Shown one piece after another: positions 17,853 through 26,007 of a stretch of DNA of 64,000 nt. A model generated the notes under the pieces. The model was not told the DNA's origin. It made no database searches and saw nothing but the letters and a program-made list of their open reading frames with translations. Source of the DNA: ECT2AJA-044 sp965262845 (lineage in GTDB: Bacteria; Bacteroidota; Bacteroidia; Flavobacteriales; ECT2AJA-044); assembly GCA_965262845.1 (NCBI GenBank), contig CBDHFX010000002.1, positions 372,001-436,000 on the forward strand, read 5' to 3'. Both the position numbers and the translations under genes were made by a program. Position 1 is the stretch's first letter, and every line of letters starts with the position of its first letter.

Positions 17853-18971
17853 ATGGGTTGTCTTCGAATAGTGCATGATCAAAGACCTGAGCTCCGGTTG
17901 GTGTATGCCAAAAAAGCTGTGACCTCCAACTATTGGGTAAAAAGGGTGCGTAGTTCGTACCTCTTCGGCATGTTGATGCCGGGCCGCCACGACGAGCTTC
18001 CCGGAAGAACCTACGCCTATGGCTTTCAGGGTCAGGAACGGGACGATGAAGTAAAAGGGGCCGGGAATGCGATCAACTTCAAGTTCCGGATGCACGATCC
18101 GAGGCTGGGTCGCTTTTTCGCGGTCGATCCGCTTGCGGCCAAGTATCCTTGGAACTCGACCTACGCATTTGCTGAAAACAGGGTAATTGATGGGGTTGAT
18201 TTGGAAGGGGCAGAATATCTTACAGCGAATGCCGCAAGAATAGAAGCTGTACGTGGCAGGATTAAGTTAAAAGTTTCCAATATGAACTTTATAACCCGAA
18301 ATGCTTGGCACAGAGCTAATAATGATCCAAAGTATTGGAAGGCTGGATACATAGGAATTGATCGAACGGTTGCCGAAATAATATACAATAACCCAAGTGC
18401 TGCAACCGCGTCGACAGTAAACTTGCCTTACACTCCTGAAATTGCTAGGATGATAGCAAGTATGAGCAATAAAAGGGGTGACCCCAATCATGTAGCTTTT
18501 CAGCATCGAATAGTCAGCCCGACTACGAAAAATGGGCCATCAAGCAGGGGGAGCGTGTCAGGAGCTTCCAATATGGGTAGTGCTGCGGCTAAAGGCACCA
18601 TGGCTCTCAATGTAATCAATTGGGCATTTCAGAATTCATTTTGGATAGTAAGAAAGTATGAAGAAAATTTGGTTGATAAACACATCAAGATATTACCACA
18701 GGCTATGAAGGATGTTCAAACGGCATTGAATGCTGACATGATACCGGAAAAATATCAAAATAAGGAAATCCTCACTAATATTTTGAATGTTATACTACAA
18801 GGTGAAAACACTACTGATGATCAAAAAATATACGACATAGGGATCAATATTGTGAAAAAAATATCGAGAAATTACCGAAAACCTTTGTCATCACCAATAT
18901 CACCTGAAGATGATGGTGCCGCCCGCCAGGATAACACAAGAACAGCAACGCCTAATAGCCGGGAACCATAA
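17853..18971 (+). CDS. RHS cassette 3: RHS core plus unknown C-terminal effector region, intact, 372 aa
   Basis: Residues 1-38 are the array-specific leader peptide (MGCLRIVHDQRPELR). Residues 39-119 are the RHS-associated core, with GMLMPGRHDE, YGFQGQERDDEVKGAGN (56-72), MHDPRLGR (80-87), VDPL (91-94) and NRVIDGVDLEG. The remaining ~250 residues are unique to this cassette. They include a glycine/serine-rich segment, SSRGSVSGASNMGSAAAKG, that could be a hinge or membrane-interacting part, and a helical C-terminus. No catalytic motif is recognised. This is one of only two cassettes whose toxin-side gene has a full uninterrupted frame from the leader to a partner gene. The stop overlaps the next start by one base (TAATG). 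Confidence 0.75.
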   Translation: MGCLRIVHDQRPELRLVYAKKAVTSNYWVKRVRSSYLFGMLMPGRHDELPGRTYAYGFQGQERDDEVKGAGNAINFKFRMHDPRLGRFFAVDPLAAKYPWNSTYAFAENRVIDGVDLEGAEYLTANAARIEAVRGRIKLKVSNMNFITRNAWHRANNDPKYWKAGYIGIDRTVAEIIYNNPSAATASTVNLPYTPEIARMIASMSNKRGDPNHVAFQHRIVSPTTKNGPSSRGSVSGASNMGSAAAKGTMALNVINWAFQNSFWIVRKYEENLVDKHIKILPQAMKDVQTALNADMIPEKYQNKEILTNILNVILQGENTTDDQKIYDIGINIVKKISRNYRKPLSSPISPEDDGAARQDNTRTATPNSREP

Positions 18972-19375
18972 TGTCAGCACGCGTTTTATTGTGTTTGCTT
19001 GCGGTACTGCTTTTTGGATGCAGGTCCGTATTAGAGAAAAAAATAATCGGCTTTTATAGCATTGATAAAATCACATATAAGGAGCAAGATGTAATGGATG
19101 GATTAGGAATTAATGTGATTATTTTTGATAAAAACGAAACATGTGATTTACCATCGTATGAAATTAAAAGAAAAAAAGGCAATTGGTCCATCAATAAATC
19201 AGATACAACATTAGTAATAGTCGCAGATCATGTGGTTTTCAATGGGGTTTATAAGGTGTCATTTAAAAAAGATTATGAAAAAAAGCTATTGAAGCTCGTT
19301 CTTGAGAGTGATAATACGTACTTAATTGCTTCAAAGGGATTACAACATTTTGATTCTCGCAAGGATGATTGGTAA
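18971..19375 (+). CDS. Cassette 3 partner: putative immunity lipoprotein, 134 aa
   Basis: The signal MSARVLLCLLAVLLFGC has a lipobox LFGC with cysteine 17. The mature protein resembles small strand-rich lipoproteins (GFYSIDKITYKE at the start of the mature part) common in Bacteroidota, with no named function. Its ATG overlaps the toxin stop, the tightest coupling in the array, which supports a toxin-immunity relation. Confidence 0.65.
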   Translation: MSARVLLCLLAVLLFGCRSVLEKKIIGFYSIDKITYKEQDVMDGLGINVIIFDKNETCDLPSYEIKRKKGNWSINKSDTTLVIVADHVVFNGVYKVSFKKDYEKKLLKLVLESDNTYLIASKGLQHFDSRKDDW

Positions 19376-19533
19376 TTATGAAGTTATGTTCACTGCCTGA
19401 TTTTCTTTCCCCCTACCTCATTCTACAGAGATTTTGATTCCATTCATCGGCAGCGGACAGCTTCCGGTTGTTCACAGGTTGGTTAAACAGGCGTTTTTAT
19501 CTGCTTACTTCCCTTTCGCTATAAATACAAAAC

Positions 19534-19882
19534 TACAGAGCTAGCTCTGTAATTAATATTATATAAAAACTTGTATTTCAATAACTTATTAAAAGACGCT
19601 TTTTATATACCTAAGGAACACCTAACTTCCAAATAGAATGCTAACGACTTACCAAAAGCAACCGACAAAAGCCCCCCTCAGAGGTCGCTTTCAAAGGAGT
19701 TGGCGTTCAAATTTCAAGATCTTAGCTCCACTCAGATCTACACCCACATTGTTAACCGGTAGGGAACCAGCCGTTTTGCTCAAAAGCGCCCCTTCCAAAG
19801 TCATTTTTCCTATCTTGCCCTGCGTAAAGTAGGGCCGGGGGGCTCTGTTTTGCAGCAGATCGTTTTAAAAACGAGGTATTAA
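19534..19882 (+). repeat. Cassette leader repeat R4, diverged (minimal 18-bp palindrome 19534-19551)
   Basis: This copy has the shortest palindrome, TACAGAGCTAGCTCTGTA, which is perfect over 18 bases. After about 120 bases the leader departs from the others (from ~19670, CCCCCCTCAGAGGTCGC) and lacks the 42-bp repeats, the hairpin and the TATCTTTG box. The reading frame again begins ATGGGTTGTCTTAG. Confidence 0.75.
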
Positions 19883-20854
19883 ATGGGTTGTCTTAGGTTA
19901 GTTGACAGGTGGCGGTATAGGCTGAGGTTAGTACATGCTAAAAAAGGTGTGACCTCAAAAAGTACGCATAAAAGTGCGCGTAGTGACTCCCCCTATCACT
20001 TCAATGTCAAGGAGTTAGATATCGAGACTGGCCTGCGTTACTTCGACGCCCGATATGGCCATTCCAACCTCAGTATCTGGATTTCGGTCGACCCCAAAGC
20101 AGCCGCTTTTCCGCATGTTTCGCCGTACAATGCCTTCCTGAACAACCCGCTCAGGTTCATAGACCCTGATGGAAGAATGGCGGTTGATGAGCTAACACCT
20201 CCTGATGATTATGTGTTTAATGAGAATGGAAATTTTGTAAGGATAGATAAAAACAATAAACCTGATAGGTTAGTCATTGAAAATTCTGCTACGGGAAAAA
20301 TAGAAGGAACATACAATTTTGCAGACCCTTCGGCAGACCCTAAAGCGATTGCATCAGGTACTATAAATAAGGTTGTATTTGTAGATCTAAATAGAATTGG
20401 CAAAATGCTTGGTGAGGCAGGAGCTTTTGACAAAACAAATCGTGAAAATGAATGGTCATATATGAATACCGAAAGTAAAGGCGGAAAACTTGATTTTTCA
20501 TATTCTGCTATACCTTACGAGTTTGCAGGAGCAAGTGCAGCCCCATTAACTACTCCCTCTCCTATGCTTTTTATTCCCGAAGGGGATGGTAATGCTCACA
20601 ACCATATGAACTTTGGGAATTTTTTATGGGGTTCAGCCGGACATTCATTAGGATTTAGGAAAACAACACTAAAAGGAGCAGCTCACTATAATAGCTTATT
20701 TAATTCGGGAACAAATGGCTATCCTTCGCAATGGGACTCATCAGACGACCAATTTTCAATTGGACGAGGAGCTGATTTTTCAATAAAAAATCAATTCAGA
20801 AGTAGAACTTGGTCGCCTACAACAGGTTTATCTGCACCCTCAAAAAAGAAATAG
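19883..20854 (+). CDS. RHS cassette 4: divergent RHS core plus possible toxin-44-like domain, 323 aa
   Basis: The leader peptide is kept but diverged (MGCLRLVDRWRYRLR). The core is a different RHS subtype, with ELDIETGLRYFDARYG, SIWISVDPKAAAFP and PYNAFLNNPLRFIDPDG. The C-terminal ~220 residues contain NHMNFGNFLWGSAGHSLGF and LKGAAHYNSLF. This pattern of N-(F/H)YG-x-G-x-GF with a following LxxGA resembles the Ntox44 (Bacterial toxin 44) family of predicted RNase toxins as I remember it. The match is by pattern only. The frame is intact, and the partner gene starts 3 bases after the stop. Confidence 0.7.
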   Translation: MGCLRLVDRWRYRLRLVHAKKGVTSKSTHKSARSDSPYHFNVKELDIETGLRYFDARYGHSNLSIWISVDPKAAAFPHVSPYNAFLNNPLRFIDPDGRMAVDELTPPDDYVFNENGNFVRIDKNNKPDRLVIENSATGKIEGTYNFADPSADPKAIASGTINKVVFVDLNRIGKMLGEAGAFDKTNRENEWSYMNTESKGGKLDFSYSAIPYEFAGASAAPLTTPSPMLFIPEGDGNAHNHMNFGNFLWGSAGHSLGFRKTTLKGAAHYNSLFNSGTNGYPSQWDSSDDQFSIGRGADFSIKNQFRSRTWSPTTGLSAPSKKK

Positions 20855-20856
20855 TT

Positions 20857-21348
20857 GTGAAGATAAATGCTGTATTTTTTTTAGCAATAATGGGCTTATT
20901 ACAAAGTTGTAATAGTGAGAATATAGACGAGGTGATTAAAAAATTAGATAACAAAAATTTCTCTGATTTAGAAGGATTTTCTATTTATTTTAGAAGCAAG
21001 GGAAATGAAAAAAATACAAATATCTATTTTATTAATACCTATTCAGGAAACTGTTCTCCCTATATAGTAGAAGTTAATAAGTTTAAAATTAATGACTTGA
21101 AAATAAAAAATGAGTTGGTTCTAAAAAGTTGCAATAAAGACTATTTAGAAAAGAAAACTATTAAAACTGCAATTGAAAAATATTTAGAATTGAATATTTG
21201 TTTAATTCAAGTGGATAGTTTTGGAAATGTGTTTATAAATCCTTTTAGACAAGAACTGCCAACACTCCTAAAAATATCGAGTAATACGCCACCAAAAAAT
21301 ATAAATCAATTTGAATTATATAAAGGGAGTTGGTACATAAGAAAGTAA
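20857..21348 (+). CDS. Cassette 4 partner: putative immunity lipoprotein, 163 aa
   Basis: I place the start at GTG 20857, two bases past the toxin stop, because it gives MKINAVFFLAIMGLLQSC, a lipoprotein signal with lipobox LQSC. The frame is open further upstream, but that part lies inside the toxin gene. The mature protein is very AT-rich in its codons, lysine- and asparagine-rich, with no known domain. The immunity role is inferred from position. Confidence 0.6.
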   Translation: MKINAVFFLAIMGLLQSCNSENIDEVIKKLDNKNFSDLEGFSIYFRSKGNEKNTNIYFINTYSGNCSPYIVEVNKFKINDLKIKNELVLKSCNKDYLEKKTIKTAIEKYLELNICLIQVDSFGNVFINPFRQELPTLLKISSNTPPKNINQFELYKGSWYIRK

Positions 21349-21436
21349 ATGAAGTCTTGCCATACGGCACAGCCGAATACCGTTCAGCAGGTGGAAGATA
21401 ACCATACGGGCAGCAGGCAGCTTCCGGCCGTTCGCA

Positions 21437-21458
21437 GGTTGGTTAAACCGGCGTTTTT
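21437..21458 (+). terminator. Possible terminator in the conserved cassette 3' end (recurs before R4-R8)
   Basis: GGTTGGTTAAACC is a small hairpin (GGTT with AACC) followed by GGCGTTTTT. The same ~70-base block, starting near CAGCTTCCGG and ending TTCCCTTTCG, occurs just before the palindromes of R4, R5, R6 and R8 and partly R7. It is therefore part of the repeated cassette boundary. The hairpin is weak, so the terminator role is tentative. Confidence 0.35.
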
Positions 21459-21493
21459 ATCTGCTTACTTCCCTTTCGCCATGAATGAAAAAC

Positions 21494-21870
21494 TACAGAG
21501 TTAGCTCTGTAGCTAGCTCTGTAATTAATGTTATATAAAAATTTGTATTTCAATAACTTATCAAAACACTATTTTTATAACACTAGGGAACAAGCATACT
21601 CCAAATAGAATGCTGATGATTCGCCAAACGCAACCGACTACGGTGCCTAAGCCGCCGGGAGGGCAGCAAAGAGAGACAAAAAAAATCGCCAGGCATTCCT
21701 TTCTTTCGTAAAAACGGTCAAATTAGGCCTGCTGCAAAGGTGCAGCAGGCTAAAAACCGCCAAATTAGGCTTGCTGGGAAGGGTGCGGCAGGCAAAAAAC
21801 GGCCCTGCTTGCCCAAAACAAAGTTTGTTTACCTATCTTTGGGGTATCCACTCTTAAAAAAAGGGAAACG
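21494..21870 (+). repeat. Cassette leader repeat R5 (palindrome 21494-21523)
   Basis: The 30-bp palindrome matches R2 in form, with one T for C change in the first half. Both 42-bp repeats and the hairpin are present, and TATCTTTG precedes ATG 21871. The last ~150 bases are nearly identical to R3. Confidence 0.85.
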
Positions 21871-22311
21871 ATGGGTTGTCTTCGAATAGTGCATGATCAA
21901 AGACCTGAGATCCGGGTGGTGCATGGCAAAAAGGGTGTGACCTCCAACGATTGGGTTAAAAGGGTGTGTAGTTCGTATCTCTTCGGCATGTTGATGCCGG
22001 ATCGCCACGACGAGATCAACGGCAACCCCTACACCTATGGTTTTCAGGGTCAGGAACGGGACGATGAAGTAAAAGGGGCCGGGAATGCGGTCAACTATAA
22101 GTACCGGATGCACGATCCAAGACTGGGACGTTGGCCGAGCGTTGATCCTGAATTTGATACTCGGCTTCACCCAGATGGTGTTCTGATTTACACAGGTGAG
22201 ATTGAAGATCGACCAGATGTAATCAATGTATATGATTCTGACTCAAAAAAGCAAGGAGCTGTATCAGGAAAAGAGGATAGATCAATATTAAAAGATGAAA
22301 AGAAACGATAA
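21871..22311 (+). CDS. RHS cassette 5: RHS core with a short, probably truncated C-terminus, 146 aa
   Basis: The leader peptide and core are complete (MGCLRIVHDQRPEIR, GMLMPDRHDE, YGFQGQERDDEVKGAGN, MHDPRLGR) up to VDP. After that come only ~50 residues (from EFDTRLHPDGVLIYTGEIED), too short for most RHS toxin domains, and ending in a lysine-rich tail. The core lacks the usual PYxxxxNNP segment, so the junction right after VDP may be a recombination point. It could be a very small toxin or, more likely, a remnant. Confidence 0.6.
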   Translation: MGCLRIVHDQRPEIRVVHGKKGVTSNDWVKRVCSSYLFGMLMPDRHDEINGNPYTYGFQGQERDDEVKGAGNAVNYKYRMHDPRLGRWPSVDPEFDTRLHPDGVLIYTGEIEDRPDVINVYDSDSKKQGAVSGKEDRSILKDEKKR

Positions 22312-22324
22312 AGAGGTGATCAGA

Positions 22325-22759
22325 ATGATTAGATTGATCCTTTTTTTTAGTTTTATCTGCCCTTTGGTTTCTGTTGGACAGAACTTCACTGTTGAGTATG
22401 AGGAAAAGTTTTTAGAAATTGACTCTGTTGTCATCTTTGATTATGAGGGAAATAGAGTTGATAAATACAGTAATCTAACCAAAGATGACCTGGTGAGTAA
22501 ACAGTTAGAGTTAGTTACTGTAATTTATTTGGGCTATAAAAAAAAGAAATTATGCTTGGATATTATTTATGATAGAATCCTTTGCGATATAATAATGATA
22601 AGTTTGAGTAATTTTCCGTCTAAATGCAAGTACGTTTATGAAACAGTTGGTGCATATCATACTTGTCAAGGGATGAGTCATATGATAGGCTTTTATTCAA
22701 ACTATCTCCCGTGTTGTAAAAACGAAAAGAAGAGACGTAAATCTTTCAAAGGAGGATAA
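22325..22759 (+). CDS. Cassette 5 partner: small exported protein, possible immunity, 144 aa
   Basis: I choose ATG 22325 because AGAGGTGA lies six bases upstream and the N-terminus MIRLILFFSFICPLVSVGQ is then a signal peptide. The longer frame from 22295 overlaps the cassette 5 gene. The mature part has four cysteines in its last third (CKYVYET, HTCQ, CC), suggesting disulfides outside the cytoplasm. No family recognised. Confidence 0.55.
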   Translation: MIRLILFFSFICPLVSVGQNFTVEYEEKFLEIDSVVIFDYEGNRVDKYSNLTKDDLVSKQLELVTVIYLGYKKKKLCLDIIYDRILCDIIMISLSNFPSKCKYVYETVGAYHTCQGMSHMIGFYSNYLPCCKNEKKRRKSFKGG

Positions 22760-22984
22760 TGTAACAAGCTCCCCTTTGTCGGGCCAATGGTTAAGTTTGA
22801 TATTATTTTAAGGGTCATGACTCTTTTAAATTAACTCACGATCCAAAAAAAACAGGCTAATCTTATTAATATAAAAACGGGGGAACGCACCATGTTTAGA
22901 CGGGAAATAGATTATTTAGAAAAGGCCGGTTATAAATTTGATAAAGAAAAAATGGAGATGGTAAAGAAAACGGCAGAAAAATGA
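22760..22984 (+). pseudogene. Decayed toxin C-terminal tail ahead of an orphan immunity-type gene
   Basis: The stretch 22892-22984 encodes MFRREIDYLEKAGYKFDKEK and a short basic end. It is open back to 22835 in the same frame. A second frame just upstream reads KGHDSFKLTHDPKK. Together these look like pieces of one polymorphic-toxin C-terminus with a frameshift between them. The TGA overlaps the next ATG (ATGATG arrangement at 22981-22984), the usual coupling of a toxin to its immunity gene. No RHS core precedes it, so the toxin body has been lost. Confidence 0.6.
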
Positions 22985-23484
22985 TCCATTCACCACGACC
23001 GGGCTTTTACGACGATATCAAAAAGGGTTTCTTTGAATTGGAACAACAATATGGTTTTGAAGCCAAATCCCTGGATGAGTATGAGGTTTTGCTTTCGAAC
23101 AAAAAGTGTATAATAGACCTGGAAGACACAGAAGATGGTTTATGGATCTATATCCTAAACCCTAAGTCAACAGAAAAGCGGTATTCGCCAGATCTAATCT
23201 ACGAATGTATCGAGGGTAAAACCAGAATCCCATGGGAATCTACTGTTGAAGATGATTATGTGACAAAATACAGGAAGAGAGCAAAAGATTTAATAAAGTA
23301 TCTTCCCGGTGTGCTCAAAGGGGATTTTAGCTGGTCAGATAGGTATCTTGAGCTGGAGCAGGAAGAAGGAGAATTAATTGGGATGACTATGAACTTAGGC
23401 TATGATCACCCATTGTATAAGAGACTTAGAGAACAACCATTTACATGGAAAAAGGAGGCACGGAAATACTTTGGAAGTTCATAA
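22981..23484 (+). CDS. Putative cytoplasmic immunity protein left from a displaced cassette, 167 aa
   Basis: The protein has no signal peptide and is rich in acidic and aromatic residues (IIDLEDTEDGLWIYIL and DDYVTKYRKRAKDLIKYLP), a composition usual for cytosolic immunity proteins. It starts within the last codons of the toxin tail at 22892-22984. It is the only partner gene in the array that looks clearly cytosolic. Its toxin is gone, so if functional it would give protection against a relative's toxin. Confidence 0.55.
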   Translation: MIHSPRPGFYDDIKKGFFELEQQYGFEAKSLDEYEVLLSNKKCIIDLEDTEDGLWIYILNPKSTEKRYSPDLIYECIEGKTRIPWESTVEDDYVTKYRKRAKDLIKYLPGVLKGDFSWSDRYLELEQEEGELIGMTMNLGYDHPLYKRLREQPFTWKKEARKYFGSS

Positions 23485-23666
23485 ATCTATAGCCGATCAG
23501 TAGTCAAAAGCAACCGAACGCCCCCAAGCTATAGCCATTAAGGACAAATCGTTCCCATATCAAGTCCATCATTCCAATCAGCGGAGCGGACAGCTTTCGG
23601 CCGTTTGCAGGTTGGTTAAACCGGCGTTTTCATCTGCTTACTTCCCTTTCGCCATAAATGCAAAAC

Positions 23667-23760
23667 TACAGAGCTAGCTACAGAGCTAGCTCTGTAATTA
23701 ATGTTACATGAGATGTTGTATTTCAACACTTTATTAAAAACCATATTCGAACTTTAAAGA
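23667..23760 (+). repeat. Cassette leader repeat R6, truncated (palindrome 23667-23696)
   Basis: The 30-bp palindrome is identical in form to R1 and is followed by ATTAATGTTA and about 60 bases of diverged AT-rich leader. The rest of the leader, its promoter and the RHS start codon are missing. They are replaced by the XRE/CHC2 element fragment that follows. Confidence 0.75.
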
Positions 23761-23801
23761 GCGGCCACGTTCTTACTGACCCCCCTAAACGCTTTTCTTT
23801 T

Positions 23802-24155
23802 CTACAGCGTAGCAATCTTGCTGAGCTTGCTTCTTTTGATAAGTGCGTCAATCACTTCTTTAATGGTGGACTGGTCTTTAGTGTCCATTTCTTCCACGGC
23901 CTTAAACTGCGCCAGCAGTTTATTGTTGCTGATGGCCTGCCTTGCCTTTTGCTCGGTATCCCCGTACACTAGAAAATCAATGGAAGTGTTGAAGGTATCG
24001 GCCAGCTTTCTAAGGATGTCGGCAGGCGGTTGCACACCTTTGTTTTCGTAGCGTTGTAGCTGGGTGAGCGAAACTCCAATTGTTTCAGCCAATTGCCCTT
24101 GGCTCATGCCCTTTCCTTTCCTTAAAAGCTGTATTTGCTTACCTAGTGAAACCAT
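23802..24155 (-). CDS. XRE-family HTH transcriptional regulator, 117 aa
   Basis: Residues ~5-65 form a Cro/C1-type helix-turn-helix (IQLLRKGKGMSQGQLAETIG, then QLQRYENKGVQPPADILRK). A helical C-terminal part (STIKEVIDALIKRSKL) probably dimerises. It diverges from the CHC2-domain gene across a 160-base gap holding an inverted repeat, the standard layout of a self-regulated element regulator. It sits between leader R6 and a headless RHS fragment, so it belongs to an inserted element and not to the cassette. Confidence 0.85.
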   Translation of the reverse strand: MVSLGKQIQLLRKGKGMSQGQLAETIGVSLTQLQRYENKGVQPPADILRKLADTFNTSIDFLVYGDTEQKARQAISNNKLLAQFKAVEEMDTKDQSTIKEVIDALIKRSKLSKIATL

Positions 24156-24179
24156 ATCTTAAAAGTAATTATCAACATA

Positions 24180-24216
24180 CAAATGTAGCTAATACGGTTG
24201 CTTTAAGAGGTATTAG
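24180..24216 (-). promoter_or_regulatory. Promoter and possible operator of the XRE regulator
   Basis: On the minus strand TACATTTG (24187-24180) is a good -7 box. Just upstream, CTAATAC (24189-24195) and GTATTAG (24210-24216) form a perfect 7-bp inverted repeat with centres 21 bases apart, about two helical turns. This suits binding by a dimeric XRE regulator. The operator role is inference. Confidence 0.4.
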
Positions 24217-24315
24217 TATGCCTCAATGTTAATAACTCATTTGGCTTAAATGAACGGGATAACGTCCTTTATGGTTTATTCCGCGTCCTATAAGGCGTAA
24301 TTAAAAGTTATCCAC

Positions 24316-24672
24316 ATGGAAATCCCCGAGATCAAAGCCAGGCTGACGTTAAAACAGGTCCTGGATCACTACGGACTAAAGCCCGATAAGCACCTGCGGC
24401 TGAACTGCCCCTTCCACGATGACAAAACACCCTCCCTGCAGGTATACTACAAAACCCACACGGCGTATTGCTTTAGCTCGAACTGCCCCACCCACGGCAA
24501 AAGCCTGGACGTGATTGATTTTGTTATGCGCCAGGAGCACTGTAGCAAACACGAGGCGATCAAAAAATGCGCAGGCCTGCTAACCGAAAATACCAGCCCT
24601 GTTCAGGTGTTGATCCGCTCGCTGCGAAATATCCATATTACTCGCCTTATCAATTTAGCTGTAATAGAGTGA
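24316..24672 (+). CDS. CHC2 zinc-finger (primase-type) protein, 3'-truncated, 118 aa
   Basis: The first ~95 residues match the N-terminus of CHC2-domain proteins: LTLKQVLDHYGLKPDKHLRL, then a zinc-binding set CPFHDDKTPSL, CFSSNCPTHGKSLDVIDFV. Such genes sit near recombinases on Bacteroidota mobile elements and serve in DNA replication or transfer. After about residue 96 the sequence is taken over out of frame by RHS DNA (junction near 24600-24608), so the last ~22 residues are foreign and the rest of the gene is lost. No toprim part or recombinase follows. Confidence 0.75.
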   Translation: MEIPEIKARLTLKQVLDHYGLKPDKHLRLNCPFHDDKTPSLQVYYKTHTAYCFSSNCPTHGKSLDVIDFVMRQEHCSKHEAIKKCAGLLTENTSPVQVLIRSLRNIHITRLINLAVIE

Positions 24673-25367
24673 TTGATATGATAGAGCTTGAAGGTTTAGA
24701 GTCTACCGAATCAGGGTCTTATGCTGGGCAGGAAGCGACTGCTTCTAAAGGATTTAACGGGGGTGAACCGATTATGCTCGGTGAAGTTACAGTGACGAAT
24801 AGAATGCCAGGATTGTTCTATAGAACATGGAGTGGCATAAAAAACTTTTTTAGTTCTAAGCAGTTTGTTTTCAGTGGAGGTTATGACTTTGATGTAGGGC
24901 TTCAGGCCGGACTTAAGAGTGGTATTGTAAATGGAGAAGTAAATTTAATGAGTGTTGAAGTTATCTCTGGTGGATTTGATGTAACCAAGAGAGACGTATG
25001 GGTTAATCAATCAATTGCAGATCCAGGTGTTGTAGTTAAAAACGAGGTTTCATTCGGCTTACAGAGCCCTCTGAAAGTAAATAAGAATCGGAACTTTAAC
25101 TTACAATTAAAGGTTGGAATGACTCAAAGGATAAGAGATAGAAATGGGATGGAAGAAAGCGGATTTGTATTCACCGACTATCGAAAATATACAGAAGTTT
25201 CCGTTGGGGTCCCAGTGCTTAACCCAAACCGTAAGAATATTACTAAGCCAAATTCGTTTAGAGTAGGGAGTAACAAAGAATTCATCGGAATAGACGAAAC
25301 ATTTGATGCTTCATTCATTCTTGAAGGAAGCATTAATTTTAAAATTGAATATGAAAATGAAAAATAA
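24603..25367 (+). pseudogene. RHS cassette 6: headless RHS core end plus C-terminal region
   Basis: RHS homology starts abruptly at codons for VDPLAAKYPYYSPYQFSCNR, followed by VIDMIELEGLE. The leader peptide and most of the core are absent. The C-terminal ~220 residues have alternating strand patterns (FSGGYDFDVGLQAGLKSG, KVGMTQRIRDRNGMEESGF) that could form a barrel or sandwich. The activity is unknown. The frame is open from 24567, but that ATG lies inside the CHC2 gene in another frame, so there is no natural start. The end overlaps the partner lipoprotein start by 11 bases. Confidence 0.7.
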
Positions 25368-25932
25368 GATGAGATTAGTTCATCTAATCATAATTATATG
25401 TTTTTTAGGATGTTCAAAATTCAAAAATAAAAAAGAGAATGAGATAAAAAAAACAGAAATAAATGTCGCATATACTGAAGAAGAATATCTTAAATTTACC
25501 CATACCATTGGTGATTCGATAAGATTTAAAGCACCACAAGATTGGTCAAGAATAGATACTTCTGAAATATTTATATTGAAAAAAAGAAACTGTGAAAAAA
25601 CATTTTGTGAGAACTTAGTCGTTACAACGACGTCAAATATGGCAGGACATACTAAAATGGAAATAGCAGAACAATTCTACTTCGAATATTATTCTCACTT
25701 TAATAACTTCAATCTATTACGAAGTGAAATTCATAATTCCGATTCTACAGAGATGTCTTTTGATTATACCTTGTCTGGTGAAGGAGAAAATTTGGGAGGA
25801 ACGACTTACGTTTTCATAAGAGGAGAAAAAGCTGTAATATTCAGTTTTATGGGTTACAACGGTGATACTGGTGATTATTTTGAGGTTCGTCCTACAGTCA
25901 TTTCTATTATAAACTCAATTAGTTTTTACTAA
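25357..25932 (+). CDS. Cassette 6 partner: putative immunity lipoprotein, 191 aa
   Basis: From ATG 25357 the N-terminus MKNKMRLVHLIIIICFLGC is a lipoprotein signal with lipobox FLGC. ATG 25351 or 25369 are alternatives. The mature part (about 170 residues) holds FKAPQDWSRIDTSEIFIL and GGTTYVFIRGEKAVIFSF. This resembles the PsbP/DUF-type fold of small lipoproteins, but I cannot name a family. The frame is intact while its toxin gene has lost its start. Confidence 0.6.
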   Translation: MKNKMRLVHLIIIICFLGCSKFKNKKENEIKKTEINVAYTEEEYLKFTHTIGDSIRFKAPQDWSRIDTSEIFILKKRNCEKTFCENLVVTTTSNMAGHTKMEIAEQFYFEYYSHFNNFNLLRSEIHNSDSTEMSFDYTLSGEGENLGGTTYVFIRGEKAVIFSFMGYNGDTGDYFEVRPTVISIINSISFY

Positions 25933-26007
25933 TTTGATTAGAGTTCGCAGTTTGGTTAAACAGGTGTCTTCATCTGCCTACTCCCTCTTTCGCCATGAAT
26001 GCAAAAA

